From: Flavobacterium sp. LC2016-12
Lineage (GTDB): Bacteria; Bacteroidota; Bacteroidia; Flavobacteriales; Flavobacteriaceae
Reading direction: 5' to 3'
NCBI RefSeq assembly: GCF_015351595.1
Contig: NZ_JADKPT010000003.1
Location: 310,001 to 374,000, forward strand
Length of the DNA: 64,000 bases
Positions within the stretch are counted from its first letter, which is position 1. Each line of letters opens with the position of its first letter. The position numbers and the translations under genes were made by a program. Shown one piece after another: positions 44,601 through 54,286 of this stretch. The notes beneath the pieces are model-generated. The model ran no database searches, was not told where the DNA came from, and was given only the letters and a program-made list of their open reading frames with translations.

Positions 44601-45627
44601 TTACAGTAATCGTGTTTGTGCCTTGTCCTGATGTAATTGATGCACCAGCAGGAACTGTCCAATTGTAAGTTGCACCTGCAATTGGGTTTATAGAATAGGT
44701 TTTACCAGTTTCATTATGATACACTTTTGCATCGCCCAGAACTCCATAAGTAAAACTTCCGCTGTAAACGCGAACGTAATCAACTTGTAGTTTTGCCGGG
44801 AAATCAGCCGGAATTGGCTCTACTCCTGCGCCGTTTACGCTTGTGTAAGGCGTTCCTAAACTACCAACAGCCAAATTTAAAATAATATAAAACTGCTGAT
44901 CGTTAAAAGGCCACCCGCCATTTACTGTAGTATTTGGTGTAGCAGTATGAAATAAATTGCCATCAATAAACCATTTGATAATATTGGGTCCCCATTCTAC
45001 CGCATAAACGTGAAATTCAGTCGATAAATCAGTTGGCGAGCTATAACTTCTTCCTGTAAAATGATAACCACCTCCATCATAATGAATCGTACCGTCTATC
45101 GATTTTGGATTTCTGTGTTTGGCTTCCATGATATCAATTTCACCTGTAAAAGGCCAATTTGATGTACCGGCAGGCAACATCCAGAAGGCAGGCCACGCTC
45201 CCATTCCGGAAGATAATTTCATACGAGCTTCAATTCTACCATATTTAACGGCATATTTTCCTTCAGTAGTTAATTTTGCAGAGGAATAGGGTTGTTGCGG
45301 GAATGCGGCATTCGGCTCGTACTTTGCCTGAATGTTTAGATAACTGTCTGTTCCTTCTTTTACAATTGTTGCCTGATTTGGATCATAACGTTGTGCTTCC
45401 CCATTTCCAAAGCCGCAAAGCGAAGGGCAACCGTTTCCGGAAATACTTTGCCACTTAGTTAAATCTACGGTTGTGCCGTTAAACTCATCAGACCAAATTA
45501 AGGTGTTGCATTGTGCCTGAAGTTTTAGAAAAGGTGTAAGAAAAAATAGCATCAGAATGATACACCTTTTTAAAAAATAATAATTGCTTCTCGGTGGTCG
45601 GCCGAAAAAAAAGTCTTTTTGTTTCAT
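41674..45627 (-). CDS. T9SS-exported GH16 beta-glucanase (laminarinase-like), multidomain
   Basis: The protein is 1317 residues with a long N-terminus and signal peptide (cleavage about 39, LQAQC). The GH16 domain (about 41-290) has the catalytic motif GEIDIMEAK (Glu163, Asp165, Glu168). A PKD/Ig-like domain (about 297-372) follows, then three tandem copies of a module of about 165 residues (380-545, 555-718, 730-893), each with VGKYVRNASELYD-type and YYFDNL text. A DUF1349-like domain (about 905-1085), a discoidin-type F5/8 domain (about 1090-1220) and a T9SS sorting domain complete it. It attacks beta-1,3 or mixed-linkage glucans. The triplicated module is probably glycan-binding. Confidence 0.93.
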   Translation of the reverse strand: MKQKDFFFGRPPRSNYYFLKRCIILMLFFLTPFLKLQAQCNTLIWSDEFNGTTVDLTKWQSISGNGCPSLCGFGNGEAQRYDPNQATIVKEGTDSYLNIQAKYEPNAAFPQQPYSSAKLTTEGKYAVKYGRIEARMKLSSGMGAWPAFWMLPAGTSNWPFTGEIDIMEAKHRNPKSIDGTIHYDGGGYHFTGRSYSSPTDLSTEFHVYAVEWGPNIIKWFIDGNLFHTATPNTTVNGGWPFNDQQFYIILNLAVGSLGTPYTSVNGAGVEPIPADFPAKLQVDYVRVYSGSFTYGVLGDAKVYHNETGKTYSINPIAGATYNWTVPAGASITSGQGTNTITVNWGTSGGDVAVATTVSGCAANTYKLAVITEAPLTVEKIHEDFQSNRNIVYGNKTGVLTEAVANPSATGINTSASVGKYVRNASELYDVLNIKNVTISNANDYVYGRKKLSFDIYTSAPVGTKISMQLENSLVTTAINFPLGRHSGYKATTTVQNKWETIEFEFEKVIDPNTSALTINNVVFLFESNSNSGATYYFDNLLTKAAPEKPIIATDVLQNYDGINKIIKGTTTGTYSVVANPGANSVNSSANVAKYVRNVTEQYDVLFFNTQNNIEDAGLLKNQTNKIMIDVYTSAPIGTVVSLNLENSATSLPANFPTGRNSNYVAITTKQNQWETLTFYYNSSPDAGTSNLAVNQMVILANSGSYTSDTYYFDNIRIGSTKLPDTFTPGVVYEDYQSTHNITFRDAIGTYTPNTANPNASGINTSSNVGKYVRKATELYDNFSFNTTLTNIGDFKAGTKKFAMDVYTSAPVGSIISWQAESNASIPSNYPAGRHSIYQGVVKQSNAWHTVIFTYASSPDASTLDSEVNRFVFLLEPGTSSGNTYYFDNLRALNLVSTENPPATLPAPWVSTDLGAVTPAGEATHASGTFTIKGSGNDIWETSDQFQFVNQSITGDAEIIAKVNSLTNTNTYAKAGVMFRETLTPTSKHAMTDVSAAAGVEFLSRDAVSGITTATVAAGTAPKWIRIVRSGNVFTSYTSDNGSTWTQLGTPRTIAMASTIYVGMAVTSHANGTLTTGVFSDVIVRNITAPTNTNLALAKTATASTEENATYSSAKATDGDAGTRWASSFANTSEWIYVDLGSNYNINRVVLKWEAAFATQYKIQLSTDNVFTENETINTQTASDGGTDDLAVSGTGRYLRILCTTKALTPYGYSLFEIEAYGSASTAKKAAVIIEETEVENTEFVMYPNPASNYVQLSIPDQLNNKVVTIYDNSGTLLIERKVESNDAQIDISRLKSGIYILNFKSDQKSWSKKLIKQ

Positions 45628-45945
45628 TTTTTTAGTTTTTTGTTAGTAAAGCTTATTAACACAATAAATCTTCTGTTTTCAAAAAACAGATCAATATTGT
45701 ATTAATAAGACGACAATATTAACAAATAAACTACCCAAGACTTCAATTTTGGGCTACGGTTTGACTACGGTGTTTATAAAAAATTGTAATAAACAGCTTT
45801 CAAAAAGCGTAAAAATACTTAGGAATTTACTGATAGTAAAAAAAACGCCGATGCAGCGGTTTTGAATAGGTAAAACATGAATTTGATTTGTACGAATGCA
45901 AAAGAAAATGTAGTTTACGTATGACGAAAGAGACTCGAGCGATAG

Positions 45946-46034
45946 CGACTGGCGAAGCAAATCCTCGCGAGTAGCTCTACAAAGATTGGTGGCTTTTGTA
46001 GGCGGAGTTACTTACGAGGATTTCTCCTTCGTCG
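45946..46034. repeat. Intergenic imperfect palindrome, CTCGCGAG type
   Basis: The left arm 45946-45983 and right arm 45995-46034 are complementary with several mismatches (GCAAATCCTCG mirrored by CGAGGATTT). The 455 bp gap between GH16 and the regulator has no gene and otherwise shows only AT-rich sequence. Confidence 0.75.
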
Positions 46035-46082
46035 AAAATGACAAAAATGAGGGTAAATCTGCGTAAAAAAACATTTACACAT

Positions 46083-49013
46083 TTAAAAATTAAGAATAAA
46101 CTCCGTAATGTTAGCATCTGACGGAAGCTGCAATTTCTTGCGAATGCGGTAACGGGTATCTTCAACACCTCTTACAGAGATTCCTAAAAGCGGTGCAATC
46201 TCTTTGGTATTGAAATTCATTCGCAAATAAGCACACAATCGCATATCGCGCGGAGTCAATTCAGGAAAACTAGTTTTAAGCCTTTGCATGAAATTATCAT
46301 GAAGCTGATTAAATATTTCTTCAAACTCATTCCAATGCTGATCTCCTTGAAGTTCGTGATCAATAATTCGGTTTATTTTGGTCAGTAAACTAAAATTGGT
46401 ATTGGAATCATTTTTCTTATCAATCTGACTAATAAGTTCTTTAATAGAAAGTAAAATTTTATTTAAATGAATAAGATTGACCGTATTCGAAGCCACTTTA
46501 GCATTTTTCAGATTGATAGTAGCTTCGAGGTTTTCCTTCATAATCGCCATATTCTCCTGCTCCAAGGCTAATTTTTGTTCGTTTAATTCGGCACGATTTC
46601 GCAAAAGTTGCTTTTCCTGATTCAGAATTAATTGTTCACGATCGCGTTCTGCAAGATTTTTTTGATATTTGATAATGGCATAAATCAGAACTCCAAAAAG
46701 AGCAAAATACAAAATATAAGCCCAACTGGTTCTGTACCATGGTGGCAAAACTTCAAATTTAAAAACGGTCTCTTCACTTACAACATCATAAATATTTTTT
46801 GCCCTTACATGAAAAACATACTCGTTTTCAGGCAAATTGGTATATTCTTTTTCAGTTTGAAGGCTCCATTCTGACCATTTGGGTTCAAACCCTTCTAACC
46901 AATACTCGTATCTTGTTGCATCGGCTTCGTCGTAACAAAGTGCTGCAAACGAAAAATGCAAAGCGTTATTTGAATACGCTAAATCCGGGCAAAATACTTT
47001 CTCCTCTGATTTTATATTTGTTGGAAGTACATCATATCGACTTGAAAATAATAAACTGTCTTTCGGAAAAATGCATTTTACCTCAGAAATAACAGCTTTA
47101 TATTTAAACTGGTAATTTTTACTTTTCAAAGCGCTGTAATGAATTAGACCTTCCTGTGTTCCAAAAAAAACGTCTCCACTTGCTGTTGTTTGAATGTTCT
47201 CGAAACCCGGAACATATAAATATCTTAATTTCCTGAATGGCAGCTCTACTACATCAAAGTTTCCGCTTGCTTTTTGACTCATTCTGCCGGTATTTTCTCC
47301 TGAAACGTACCAGATATTATTTTGATTATCTACTTTAAGCAAACGAATGTGATTTTGCATCCCCAGATATTTCCTAAAAACAGGATCAGGAATCATTTTT
47401 TTGGAAGCAGCATCCTGCTTATAAACTCCTTTTGTTGTTCCAAAAAGTATTTGGTTGTTTATTTTGAAAGTATTCAAAAACAAACTTGATGGAAAACCAG
47501 CTTCCTGATTGTAAAACTGAACATTTGAAACAGCGTCAAAAGTTTTATTAAACTTTAGTTTATAAATTCCTTTATAACCGTGCGCAATCCAGATATTTCC
47601 TGCAGTATCCGTTTCAATCACCCTGCTGCTTTCTTCAAATCCCTTTATTTTATGTTGAAAAACCCAAAAGCTATTTATTTTCTTCAACAAATATAGTCCT
47701 GTATAACCTCCAACTAATAATAAATCAGGATGATTCGGAACAATAACCCCTTTCCATGTTCCGTCTGTTTTGGCTAATAATTGAGCTGAATTGCCTTTTA
47801 TCTCGAAGATTCCGTTTTTTTCAAAAGCTAAAAGCGAATTACCAAAAACATCAATATTCCATACATTTTCAGACATTCCCGAAATACGTTGAAAATGTAC
47901 ATTTTTATGTTGCCCATTTTTGTAATCGTCCCAATCCATCCAAAATACACCATTATCTGTAGCAATATAAAGCTTGTTCTGATAAATTTTGCTACAATAT
48001 ATTTTGGTTTCAGAATTTGAAGCATCCAATATTTTGGACAAAGGAGACGAAATCTGAATCAAGGAAATTCCTTCTTTTAAGGTTACCCATAAATTACCGG
48101 CGACATCTACTTTAAGATTAGTAACATATTCATTCTGCAAACCCATTTGTTTATTAACATGCTGAATCAAATTCCCTCCACTATCCAGGACTATCAACCC
48201 CGATTGACGCGTCCCAATTCCAAAGTATCCGCCAGAAAGAAAAATTGCTGTTGAGATTTGATTTTGTTTTAATAAAGCATCAACTTTAGTAACAAAAGGT
48301 TTTAATTCATTGTTTTGATATTTAAAAAGTCCATTCTTTTGTGTCAGAATTACCAAACCTTCTTTTGTTTCAAGAATCTTTCTAATCTTCATTCCTATAA
48401 ATTGTGTACTATTAGGAATTGCAATCAAAGCATCATTTTCTAGTTTCAATAAACCTTTTGCATTATCCGAAACATAGATTGCTTTTTTAGTCTCAAAAAA
48501 CTCATCAAATTTAGAAGGAGATTGTAATATTTTGATTTTGTTTTGCTTGTAAATGAATATCGCTTCATTAGAGAAAAAGGTCACTTCATTATTACGGACA
48601 ACTGTATGTAATACATCACCGAAATTTCTGAAAGAAACGGGAAGTAATTTTACGAGAGAAGTGTATTTATATTGTCCATTTGGCAATTGAACCGCATAAC
48701 CAAAGTCACCTTGAGCGCCCACATAAATCTTATCCTTTTTGTCAATAGCAAGAGAACGGACCATACTTCTATTTTCCGGCTGCGTAACGATACTCCATCT
48801 TACTCCATCAAACTGCATGATGCCAAAATGATTGGCAAAAAACATCATTCCTTTAGAATCCTGAATAAGATCACAGTTTTCTGAAGCGGCTTTATAGGTT
48901 TTAGGACTGTAATTCGTGATAAAAGGAACTCCAATTTTCTTAATTTGGGCATTAACAATTGGATGCAAAAGAGATATTGATAGAATTAAAATTCTAATTA
49001 TAAATTTCGTCAT
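46083..49013 (-). CDS. Propeller sensor with LuxR-type DNA-binding domain
   Basis: The protein is 976 residues. Signal peptide of about 22; periplasmic two-component-regulator propeller blades (about 25-690); a Y_Y_Y domain (about 695-755, YEYWLEGFEPKWSEW); one membrane helix (about 765-785); a coiled-coil region rich in Glu, Gln and Asn (about 790-860); and a C-terminal LuxR-type helix-turn-helix (about 910-970, LTPRDMRLCAYLRMNFNTKE). There is no kinase domain, so one polypeptide links an outside signal to DNA. It heads the block of T9SS glucanases and chitinase, which it most likely activates. Confidence 0.9.
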   Translation of the reverse strand: MTKFIIRILILSISLLHPIVNAQIKKIGVPFITNYSPKTYKAASENCDLIQDSKGMMFFANHFGIMQFDGVRWSIVTQPENRSMVRSLAIDKKDKIYVGAQGDFGYAVQLPNGQYKYTSLVKLLPVSFRNFGDVLHTVVRNNEVTFFSNEAIFIYKQNKIKILQSPSKFDEFFETKKAIYVSDNAKGLLKLENDALIAIPNSTQFIGMKIRKILETKEGLVILTQKNGLFKYQNNELKPFVTKVDALLKQNQISTAIFLSGGYFGIGTRQSGLIVLDSGGNLIQHVNKQMGLQNEYVTNLKVDVAGNLWVTLKEGISLIQISSPLSKILDASNSETKIYCSKIYQNKLYIATDNGVFWMDWDDYKNGQHKNVHFQRISGMSENVWNIDVFGNSLLAFEKNGIFEIKGNSAQLLAKTDGTWKGVIVPNHPDLLLVGGYTGLYLLKKINSFWVFQHKIKGFEESSRVIETDTAGNIWIAHGYKGIYKLKFNKTFDAVSNVQFYNQEAGFPSSLFLNTFKINNQILFGTTKGVYKQDAASKKMIPDPVFRKYLGMQNHIRLLKVDNQNNIWYVSGENTGRMSQKASGNFDVVELPFRKLRYLYVPGFENIQTTASGDVFFGTQEGLIHYSALKSKNYQFKYKAVISEVKCIFPKDSLLFSSRYDVLPTNIKSEEKVFCPDLAYSNNALHFSFAALCYDEADATRYEYWLEGFEPKWSEWSLQTEKEYTNLPENEYVFHVRAKNIYDVVSEETVFKFEVLPPWYRTSWAYILYFALFGVLIYAIIKYQKNLAERDREQLILNQEKQLLRNRAELNEQKLALEQENMAIMKENLEATINLKNAKVASNTVNLIHLNKILLSIKELISQIDKKNDSNTNFSLLTKINRIIDHELQGDQHWNEFEEIFNQLHDNFMQRLKTSFPELTPRDMRLCAYLRMNFNTKEIAPLLGISVRGVEDTRYRIRKKLQLPSDANITEFILNF

Positions 49014-49327
49014 TTTGTTTCTTTCTGTAGGTTAGTTTTGCGGTGTTAAGAACCACAATCAAAAAATCAGCTCTTGGGGAAAAGTCAATTTTCAGGCAAA
49101 AAGAAATTATTTTATCGTGGCTTCAAAAATTATAATTTGACAATTTGAGGCACTAAAAAAAATGAATCTCTATAATCAAATATATAAAAATTTATTTTAA
49201 TGTAACTAATTGCATTTTAATTAGATAATTCGATAATGAGAAAATTAGATGATTTTTAGCGCAATCTTATCATACTGACGGAGGAAGGATGACAAACTAT
49301 AGTAACTTGGAACCTGAAACAAAAAAA
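49014..49327. other. Gene-free gap between regulator and HAD gene
   Basis: AT-rich, likely the promoter side of the regulator gene. A CTTGGAACCTGAAAC text near 49307 resembles outer parts of the intergenic repeats at 16735-17055. No gene seen. Confidence 0.45.
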
Positions 49328-49966
49328 CTAAACTCCAATCAAGTCACTCAACTCGTCAAAACTATTAAAGAGAATCGCTCCTTCGTTTTCTAAGTCTTCG
49401 TTATTATAATTATTAGCAAAACCATACACTTTAAAGCCTCCGCTCACTCCAGCTTTAACTCCTGCCTTGCTGTCTTCTACAACAATACAGTCTTTGACAT
49501 CAAAGCCCATTTCTTTTGCGGCATGCAAAAAAATTCCGGGTTCCGGTTTCCAGCTTTTTATTTGGTAGGAGCTGAATATTTTACCTTCAAATTTATCGAG
49601 TAAGCCAGCTACTTCAAGATTTAATCGGATTTTATCAACCGGGCCGCTTGATGCTACACAATACGGGATTTTTAATTTTTCTATAAATGCAAGAATACCT
49701 TCCATTGGTTTTACCTGTGTTTTGAATGCCTCGAAGCTTTTTTCGCGATATTCATTCTCAAAACTATCCGGAAGTTTTTTATCGATTGCCGTTTCTATAT
49801 GCTGAAAACATTCTTTTAAATTACGACCGTTAAAATCGCGATATGCATCTTCGATTTTCATTTCGAAACCATGTTCCGCAGCCATCGCAAGCAGAATTCC
49901 GTTACCTATTTTTTCTGTATCTACAAGAACGCCATCACAATCGAAAATAATACATTTAACTTCCAT
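49328..49966 (-). CDS. HAD-superfamily phosphatase (beta-phosphoglucomutase-like)
   Basis: The protein is 212 residues, cytoplasmic. HAD motif I is IIFDCDGVLVDTE (Asp9, Asp11), motif II YCVASSGP, motif III KSWKPEPGIF, and motif IV CIVVEDSKAGVKAG, with a helical cap between I and II. It hydrolyses or isomerises phosphosugars; the exact substrate cannot be told. It lies 80 bases after the Nudix gene in the same direction. Confidence 0.93.
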   Translation of the reverse strand: MEVKCIIFDCDGVLVDTEKIGNGILLAMAAEHGFEMKIEDAYRDFNGRNLKECFQHIETAIDKKLPDSFENEYREKSFEAFKTQVKPMEGILAFIEKLKIPYCVASSGPVDKIRLNLEVAGLLDKFEGKIFSSYQIKSWKPEPGIFLHAAKEMGFDVKDCIVVEDSKAGVKAGVSGGFKVYGFANNYNNEDLENEGAILFNSFDELSDLIGV

Positions 49967-50046
49967 ACTTTATAATTACATTTTTTTAATTACCCTCTGG
50001 AGAGGGAATGTAAATTACAAAAATATTTTATAAAAGTGATCGGGAT

Positions 50047-50511
50047 TTAAAGTGAAGCTGAAATTTTTGATACGATTTGAATTATAAAGTCGGCCTGAGC
50101 AGGGTTTATTTTTTTTAGCGCTTCTGCCGCTTGAAACCATTCGGCTTTATCAATTTCGGGAAAGCTTTTCATACTTCCTGATTTTGGAGGCCATTCGATT
50201 TCGAATTCATTGCTTTTTAACAAAGTAACATCAATATCAAATTCTACGGCCCAGGCAAAAACTGTTTTTCCTGATTTAAGTTTAACCGATTCAAGTGCTA
50301 TAAAATCACCATCTACTTCAAAACCCGTTTCTTCATGAAACTCACGTTTTGCAGCTTCAAGTGGATCTTCATCAACTGTAAATTCACCTTTAGGAATAGA
50401 CCAGCTTTCCAAATCTTTATTTTTCCAAAATGGCCCACCCGGATGCACCAGTAAAAAATAAACAGTGCAATCGATAAATTTGTAAAGTAATATGCCGGCG
50501 CTTTGTTTCAT
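50047..50511 (-). CDS. Nudix hydrolase
   Basis: The protein is 154 residues. The Nudix box is complete: GEFTVDEDPLEAAKREFHEE followed by TGF fits Gx5Ex7REUxEExGU. The N-terminus SAGILLYKF and VHPGGPFW (residues about 4-30) resembles NTP-pyrophosphohydrolases that act on diadenosine polyphosphates or other nucleotides. Likely co-transcribed with the TonB receptor upstream (35 bases) or the HAD gene downstream. Substrate not determinable. Confidence 0.93.
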   Translation of the reverse strand: MKQSAGILLYKFIDCTVYFLLVHPGGPFWKNKDLESWSIPKGEFTVDEDPLEAAKREFHEETGFEVDGDFIALESVKLKSGKTVFAWAVEFDIDVTLLKSNEFEIEWPPKSGSMKSFPEIDKAEWFQAAEALKKINPAQADFIIQIVSKISASL

Positions 50512-50545
50512 ATCTTTAAATATTATACCTAAAGATAAGATATAA

Positions 50546-52750
50546 TTACCAACTATATTTCAAAATTAATCTGGCGTTAAATGGAGTTCCTGCGGTAAAA
50601 TGAATTTCCTCTACCGGATCAGTTTCGTTTGCCAATCTGGTTTCTGTCAAAAACTGTGTTTCTTTCCATTTAGTATCGAAAATGTTGTCAATATTCAATC
50701 CGATAGAAATCTTTTTAATTTGATAATTTACTGAAAAATCAGTGATACAATATCCTTTTGCAACCACAGAGTTATCTTCATTTGCCGGTCGGTCGCCTAA
50801 AAACCTTGTTCTTAAACTTCCTGAAAAACCATATAAATCTTTAACAGAAATTCCATTCATTAAAGTATGAACCGGTGCCAGTGGCAAATAGTCATTTCCT
50901 TTAGGTTCATCCATAGAACGTGCATGTGTATACGTATAATCAGTGTTCCAAAATAACCAATTCGTAAGCTGGTATCTAAATCCAAAATCAAATCCTTTTC
51001 GCTCTGTTTGCCCACTTGGCTCAACAACAGCTTCATCTCCAACGTATACAAATTCTTGTGCCAGATATAAATACCAAATAGCCGAATTAACAATCATTCT
51101 TGGAAAAGGCTTCCAGTTAATTCCAAGATCTCCTCCATACGTTTCCGGGAGAATTTCCTGTCCTTTTTGAGCCACTACAACGCGGGTATCGTTACTGTGG
51201 AATCCTTTTCCTAACTTTAAGAAATACTGTATAGTATTATTCTCCGTATACAAAAAATTTAATTTCGGACTAACAATAGCCTTAGTTTGTGTTTGGTTTG
51301 TATAGGCTGGCGCCAATTGATCTTCGTATCCAAATTTGAAATAATCTAAGCGAACACCGGAATTAATCAACCACTTTCCTGACGTAAAATCAAAGCTCGT
51401 GTAAGTAAAAAGATTAGTCTGATTTACATTCCCTAAACTCAAATAATCCAGCACCGTTTTTCTGTTTACAGTATGCGATAATTCGACATCTTTATTATTG
51501 TCATTTCTGAGTCCGGCTCCTAATTTAAAGAACCATTTATCACTCAATTTGTTGTTGTACTCTGACTGAAAACCAACAATTGTTCTGTTTTCTTTTTGTT
51601 TTATTTGATCACCATTTACAGGATCATTTAGAAAAAAAGTAAAATTTGAATATAGTTCAAAATCGTACTTACTTAAAAAAGCATTGTTTTTAATGTGCGA
51701 ATGCTCATCAATTTTAGAATCATATTGAAGATTAAAATTAGTTCTTGCTGTATTTCCGCCTTCGTTTGGATCAATTGCACCATAATGAGAAATCGTTCCA
51801 TCATTTACAGCTCGATCCGGAATCTGTCCGCTGGCATCCCATTGGCTTGTAAAATGAGATAAGGAAACTGCCACTTTATCTCCGTTATTTACTTTAGCAG
51901 TATACTTTGCAAATAAATTGATTCGGTTAAAATTTTGCGGCGCATCAAAATAACCATCCGTCATCATGTATTCTCCTGCAAAATAAGCCGATTGATTTTC
52001 GGTATGCAATAAGTTGAACAAAGCAACGGTTCTAAAAGTATCGAACTGTCCCGCTTCAAATGAAACGGCATTGTTAGTTAAAACCTCTTTTGTATTAAAA
52101 CCAATATAACCTGCTGTTGTAAAATCACCTTTATCGGCAAAATAAGAACCTTTGTCAAAATCAATTTTATCGACCGTTTCCGGAATTACAAAATGCAAAT
52201 CGGCATAACCCTGACCGTGCGCATGAGATACCATATTAACAGGCATTCCGTCCACAGTAACGTTGATATCTGTTCCGTGATCGCAATCAAATCCACGAAG
52301 AAAGATCTGCTCTGCTTTTCCTCCACCTGCATGCTGACCAATAAATAAACCCGGAACTTTTCGCATTAGATCCTGAGAGTTTGAAATAGGCTGAATTTCA
52401 AAATCTATTTTAGAAATCGTGTTTAAATACTTCAGACTATTTGTAATGGTAACTTCTTCCAGTAAAAATGGTTTTTCCTCTAAAATAATAGAGAGCGTTT
52501 CAGTGTTTGAAACCTTACTATTTTTACTAACATAACCTTGCTTCGTGACACGCAGACTATCTTCAGGCTTGGTATTTTCCAGAACAAATTTTCCGCTTAT
52601 ATCACTATGAGCATGTACTTTTGAAATGAAATTATAAATCATTACATCATTTAGTGGTTTTCCGTTTAGGTCTGTAACTATGCCATTTACGGATTGTGCT
52701 TTTACAGAAAATGACATTATAAAAATTCCAATTACAAATAGTAGTCTCAT
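50546..52750 (-). CDS. TonB-dependent outer-membrane receptor
   Basis: The protein is 734 residues. Signal peptide of about 19, a carboxypeptidase-regulatory-like beta domain (about 20-100, GIVTDLNGKPLNDVMIYNF), a plug (about 108-225) with PGLFIGQHAGGGKAEQIFLR, and a barrel to the C-terminal aromatic RLILKYSW. The plug has a His-rich loop MVSHAHGQGYADLHF, which may touch a metal-bearing ligand; this is speculation. It is smaller than SusC proteins and has no SusD partner. Divergent from the DUF4861 gene across 237 bases. Confidence 0.92.
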   Translation of the reverse strand: MRLLFVIGIFIMSFSVKAQSVNGIVTDLNGKPLNDVMIYNFISKVHAHSDISGKFVLENTKPEDSLRVTKQGYVSKNSKVSNTETLSIILEEKPFLLEEVTITNSLKYLNTISKIDFEIQPISNSQDLMRKVPGLFIGQHAGGGKAEQIFLRGFDCDHGTDINVTVDGMPVNMVSHAHGQGYADLHFVIPETVDKIDFDKGSYFADKGDFTTAGYIGFNTKEVLTNNAVSFEAGQFDTFRTVALFNLLHTENQSAYFAGEYMMTDGYFDAPQNFNRINLFAKYTAKVNNGDKVAVSLSHFTSQWDASGQIPDRAVNDGTISHYGAIDPNEGGNTARTNFNLQYDSKIDEHSHIKNNAFLSKYDFELYSNFTFFLNDPVNGDQIKQKENRTIVGFQSEYNNKLSDKWFFKLGAGLRNDNNKDVELSHTVNRKTVLDYLSLGNVNQTNLFTYTSFDFTSGKWLINSGVRLDYFKFGYEDQLAPAYTNQTQTKAIVSPKLNFLYTENNTIQYFLKLGKGFHSNDTRVVVAQKGQEILPETYGGDLGINWKPFPRMIVNSAIWYLYLAQEFVYVGDEAVVEPSGQTERKGFDFGFRYQLTNWLFWNTDYTYTHARSMDEPKGNDYLPLAPVHTLMNGISVKDLYGFSGSLRTRFLGDRPANEDNSVVAKGYCITDFSVNYQIKKISIGLNIDNIFDTKWKETQFLTETRLANETDPVEEIHFTAGTPFNARLILKYSW

Positions 52751-52987
52751 CTTTTTTTGAGGAATAGCTTAAAATTAAAAGCCGCAAAAATAGCGCAACT
52801 ACAGCAAGAAAACCAATGGATTCAAGTTAAATATTGCACTGTCTTATACTAAACGAACTTTTTAAACTCTATTCTGATTTTCAGTTCTGTACGTATTTAT
52901 ACTCTTTATGTATTTTTATTTAAGATTTGATTTGTACTTTAGTCTTTCATTAAATCTGACGTAATCAGGAAATAAACCATCAAAATT

Positions 52988-54154
52988 TTGAAAAAACATC
53001 TTTTATTAGCCACAATTCTGGCAAGTAGTTTTGCCGTTCATTCTCAGAATAAAATCGTAAGGGTAACCAATACATTAAATATTGACCGGGAATTTGAAAC
53101 AGTCGAAGTCACAAAAAAAGCGCTTGGATTATCTTCCTCAGATAAACTTGAAAACTATGTTGTGAAAGAAGTTACTTCGCCAGCATTTTTAGAAACACAA
53201 ACTGTTGACACTGATGGTGACGGAAATGCTGATTTACTTTTATTTCAACCCAAAATTCAGGCTTCTTCCCGTCAGGAATACGAAGTGTTTGTAGGTACAA
53301 ATCCATCGGCATCAAAAACAGTAAGTTGCTATTCGAGATTTGTTCCCGAAAGAACAGACGATTATGCGTGGGAAAATAATAAAGTGGCTTTTAGAACTTA
53401 TGGTCCTGTAGCTCAAAAAATGGTAGAAGATAAAATTCCGGGCGGAACTTTAACCAGCGGAATTGATGCCTGGTTAAAAAGAGTGGAATATCCTATTATT
53501 AATAAATGGTATGAAAAAACAGTTTCGGGAGCCGGATCTTATCATAAAGATACTGGTGAAGGTTTAGATAATTTTGCCGTTGGTGATAGCCGTGGAATTG
53601 GCGGAATTGCCGTAAACATTGATGGGAAATACTATTTCTCGAAGAACTTTATCAGCTGGAAAACCATTACAACCGGACCAATCAGAACCAGTTTTATTTT
53701 GACCTATGCCGATTGGGATGCAAAGGGAAATAAAATAACTGAATCAAAACTGATTAGTCTTGACTATGGAAATTATTTATCACGTTTTGAAATTTCGATT
53801 AAAGGTGCCAAAACAATTGCTGCCGGATTAACCCTTCACGACAAAAAAGGAACTATAACCACAAACTTTAAGCAAAGTTGGATGAGTCATTGGGAACCAC
53901 TTGATGATTCAGAAATTGGAACAGGATTAGTTGCTCCGGAAGATACTGTGATCAGTTTTACCAACTATGTAACCAACGATAAAGACCTAAGTAATTTATA
54001 CGCAAACTTAAAAGTAGAAGATAACAAAGTAGTTTATTATGCTGGTTTTGGATGGAAAAAAGGAAGTCCGTTTCAAACAAAAGCAGAATGGGAAAAGTAT
54101 TTAAGTTCTTTTTCTAAAAAGATAGATAATCCTCTTGAGGTTAAGGTGAAGTAA
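52988..54154 (+). CDS. Secreted DUF4861 family protein
   Basis: The protein is 388 residues from a TTG start; no ATG is available before the signal peptide LLLATILASSFAVHSQ. The mature domain opens KIVRVTNTLNIDREFETVEV and has the DTDGDGNADLLLFQPKI phrase, later AYGPVAQ-type and GLTLHDKKG text, typical of DUF4861 proteins often found in uronic-acid polysaccharide loci. Activity unproven. It precedes the uronate genes but is separated from them by the opposing LacI gene and a palindrome. Confidence 0.85.
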   Translation: MKKHLLLATILASSFAVHSQNKIVRVTNTLNIDREFETVEVTKKALGLSSSDKLENYVVKEVTSPAFLETQTVDTDGDGNADLLLFQPKIQASSRQEYEVFVGTNPSASKTVSCYSRFVPERTDDYAWENNKVAFRTYGPVAQKMVEDKIPGGTLTSGIDAWLKRVEYPIINKWYEKTVSGAGSYHKDTGEGLDNFAVGDSRGIGGIAVNIDGKYYFSKNFISWKTITTGPIRTSFILTYADWDAKGNKITESKLISLDYGNYLSRFEISIKGAKTIAAGLTLHDKKGTITTNFKQSWMSHWEPLDDSEIGTGLVAPEDTVISFTNYVTNDKDLSNLYANLKVEDNKVVYYAGFGWKKGSPFQTKAEWEKYLSSFSKKIDNPLEVKVK

Positions 54155-54161
54155 TGGTTTA

Positions 54162-54277
54162 TTTCACGCAGATTTTGGCAGATTTAAGCAGATAGGCGCA
54201 GATTTTATTTATCAAATTTCAGATTAAAATAAAAAATCATTTTTAATCTGCTTAAATCTGTCAAAATCTGTGTGAAA
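54162..54277. repeat. Intergenic palindrome, CACGCAGATTT family
   Basis: The arms at 54162-54191 and 54248-54277 are 30 bases with two mismatches, between convergent genes. Related text occurs at 58320-58430. Confidence 0.9.
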
Positions 54278-54286
54278 CCCTTTTTC

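Noticed and set aside
46083..49013. Regulator as a hybrid two-component system
   Set aside because: No histidine kinase, ATPase or receiver domain after the membrane helix; only a coiled coil and a LuxR-type helix-turn-helix.
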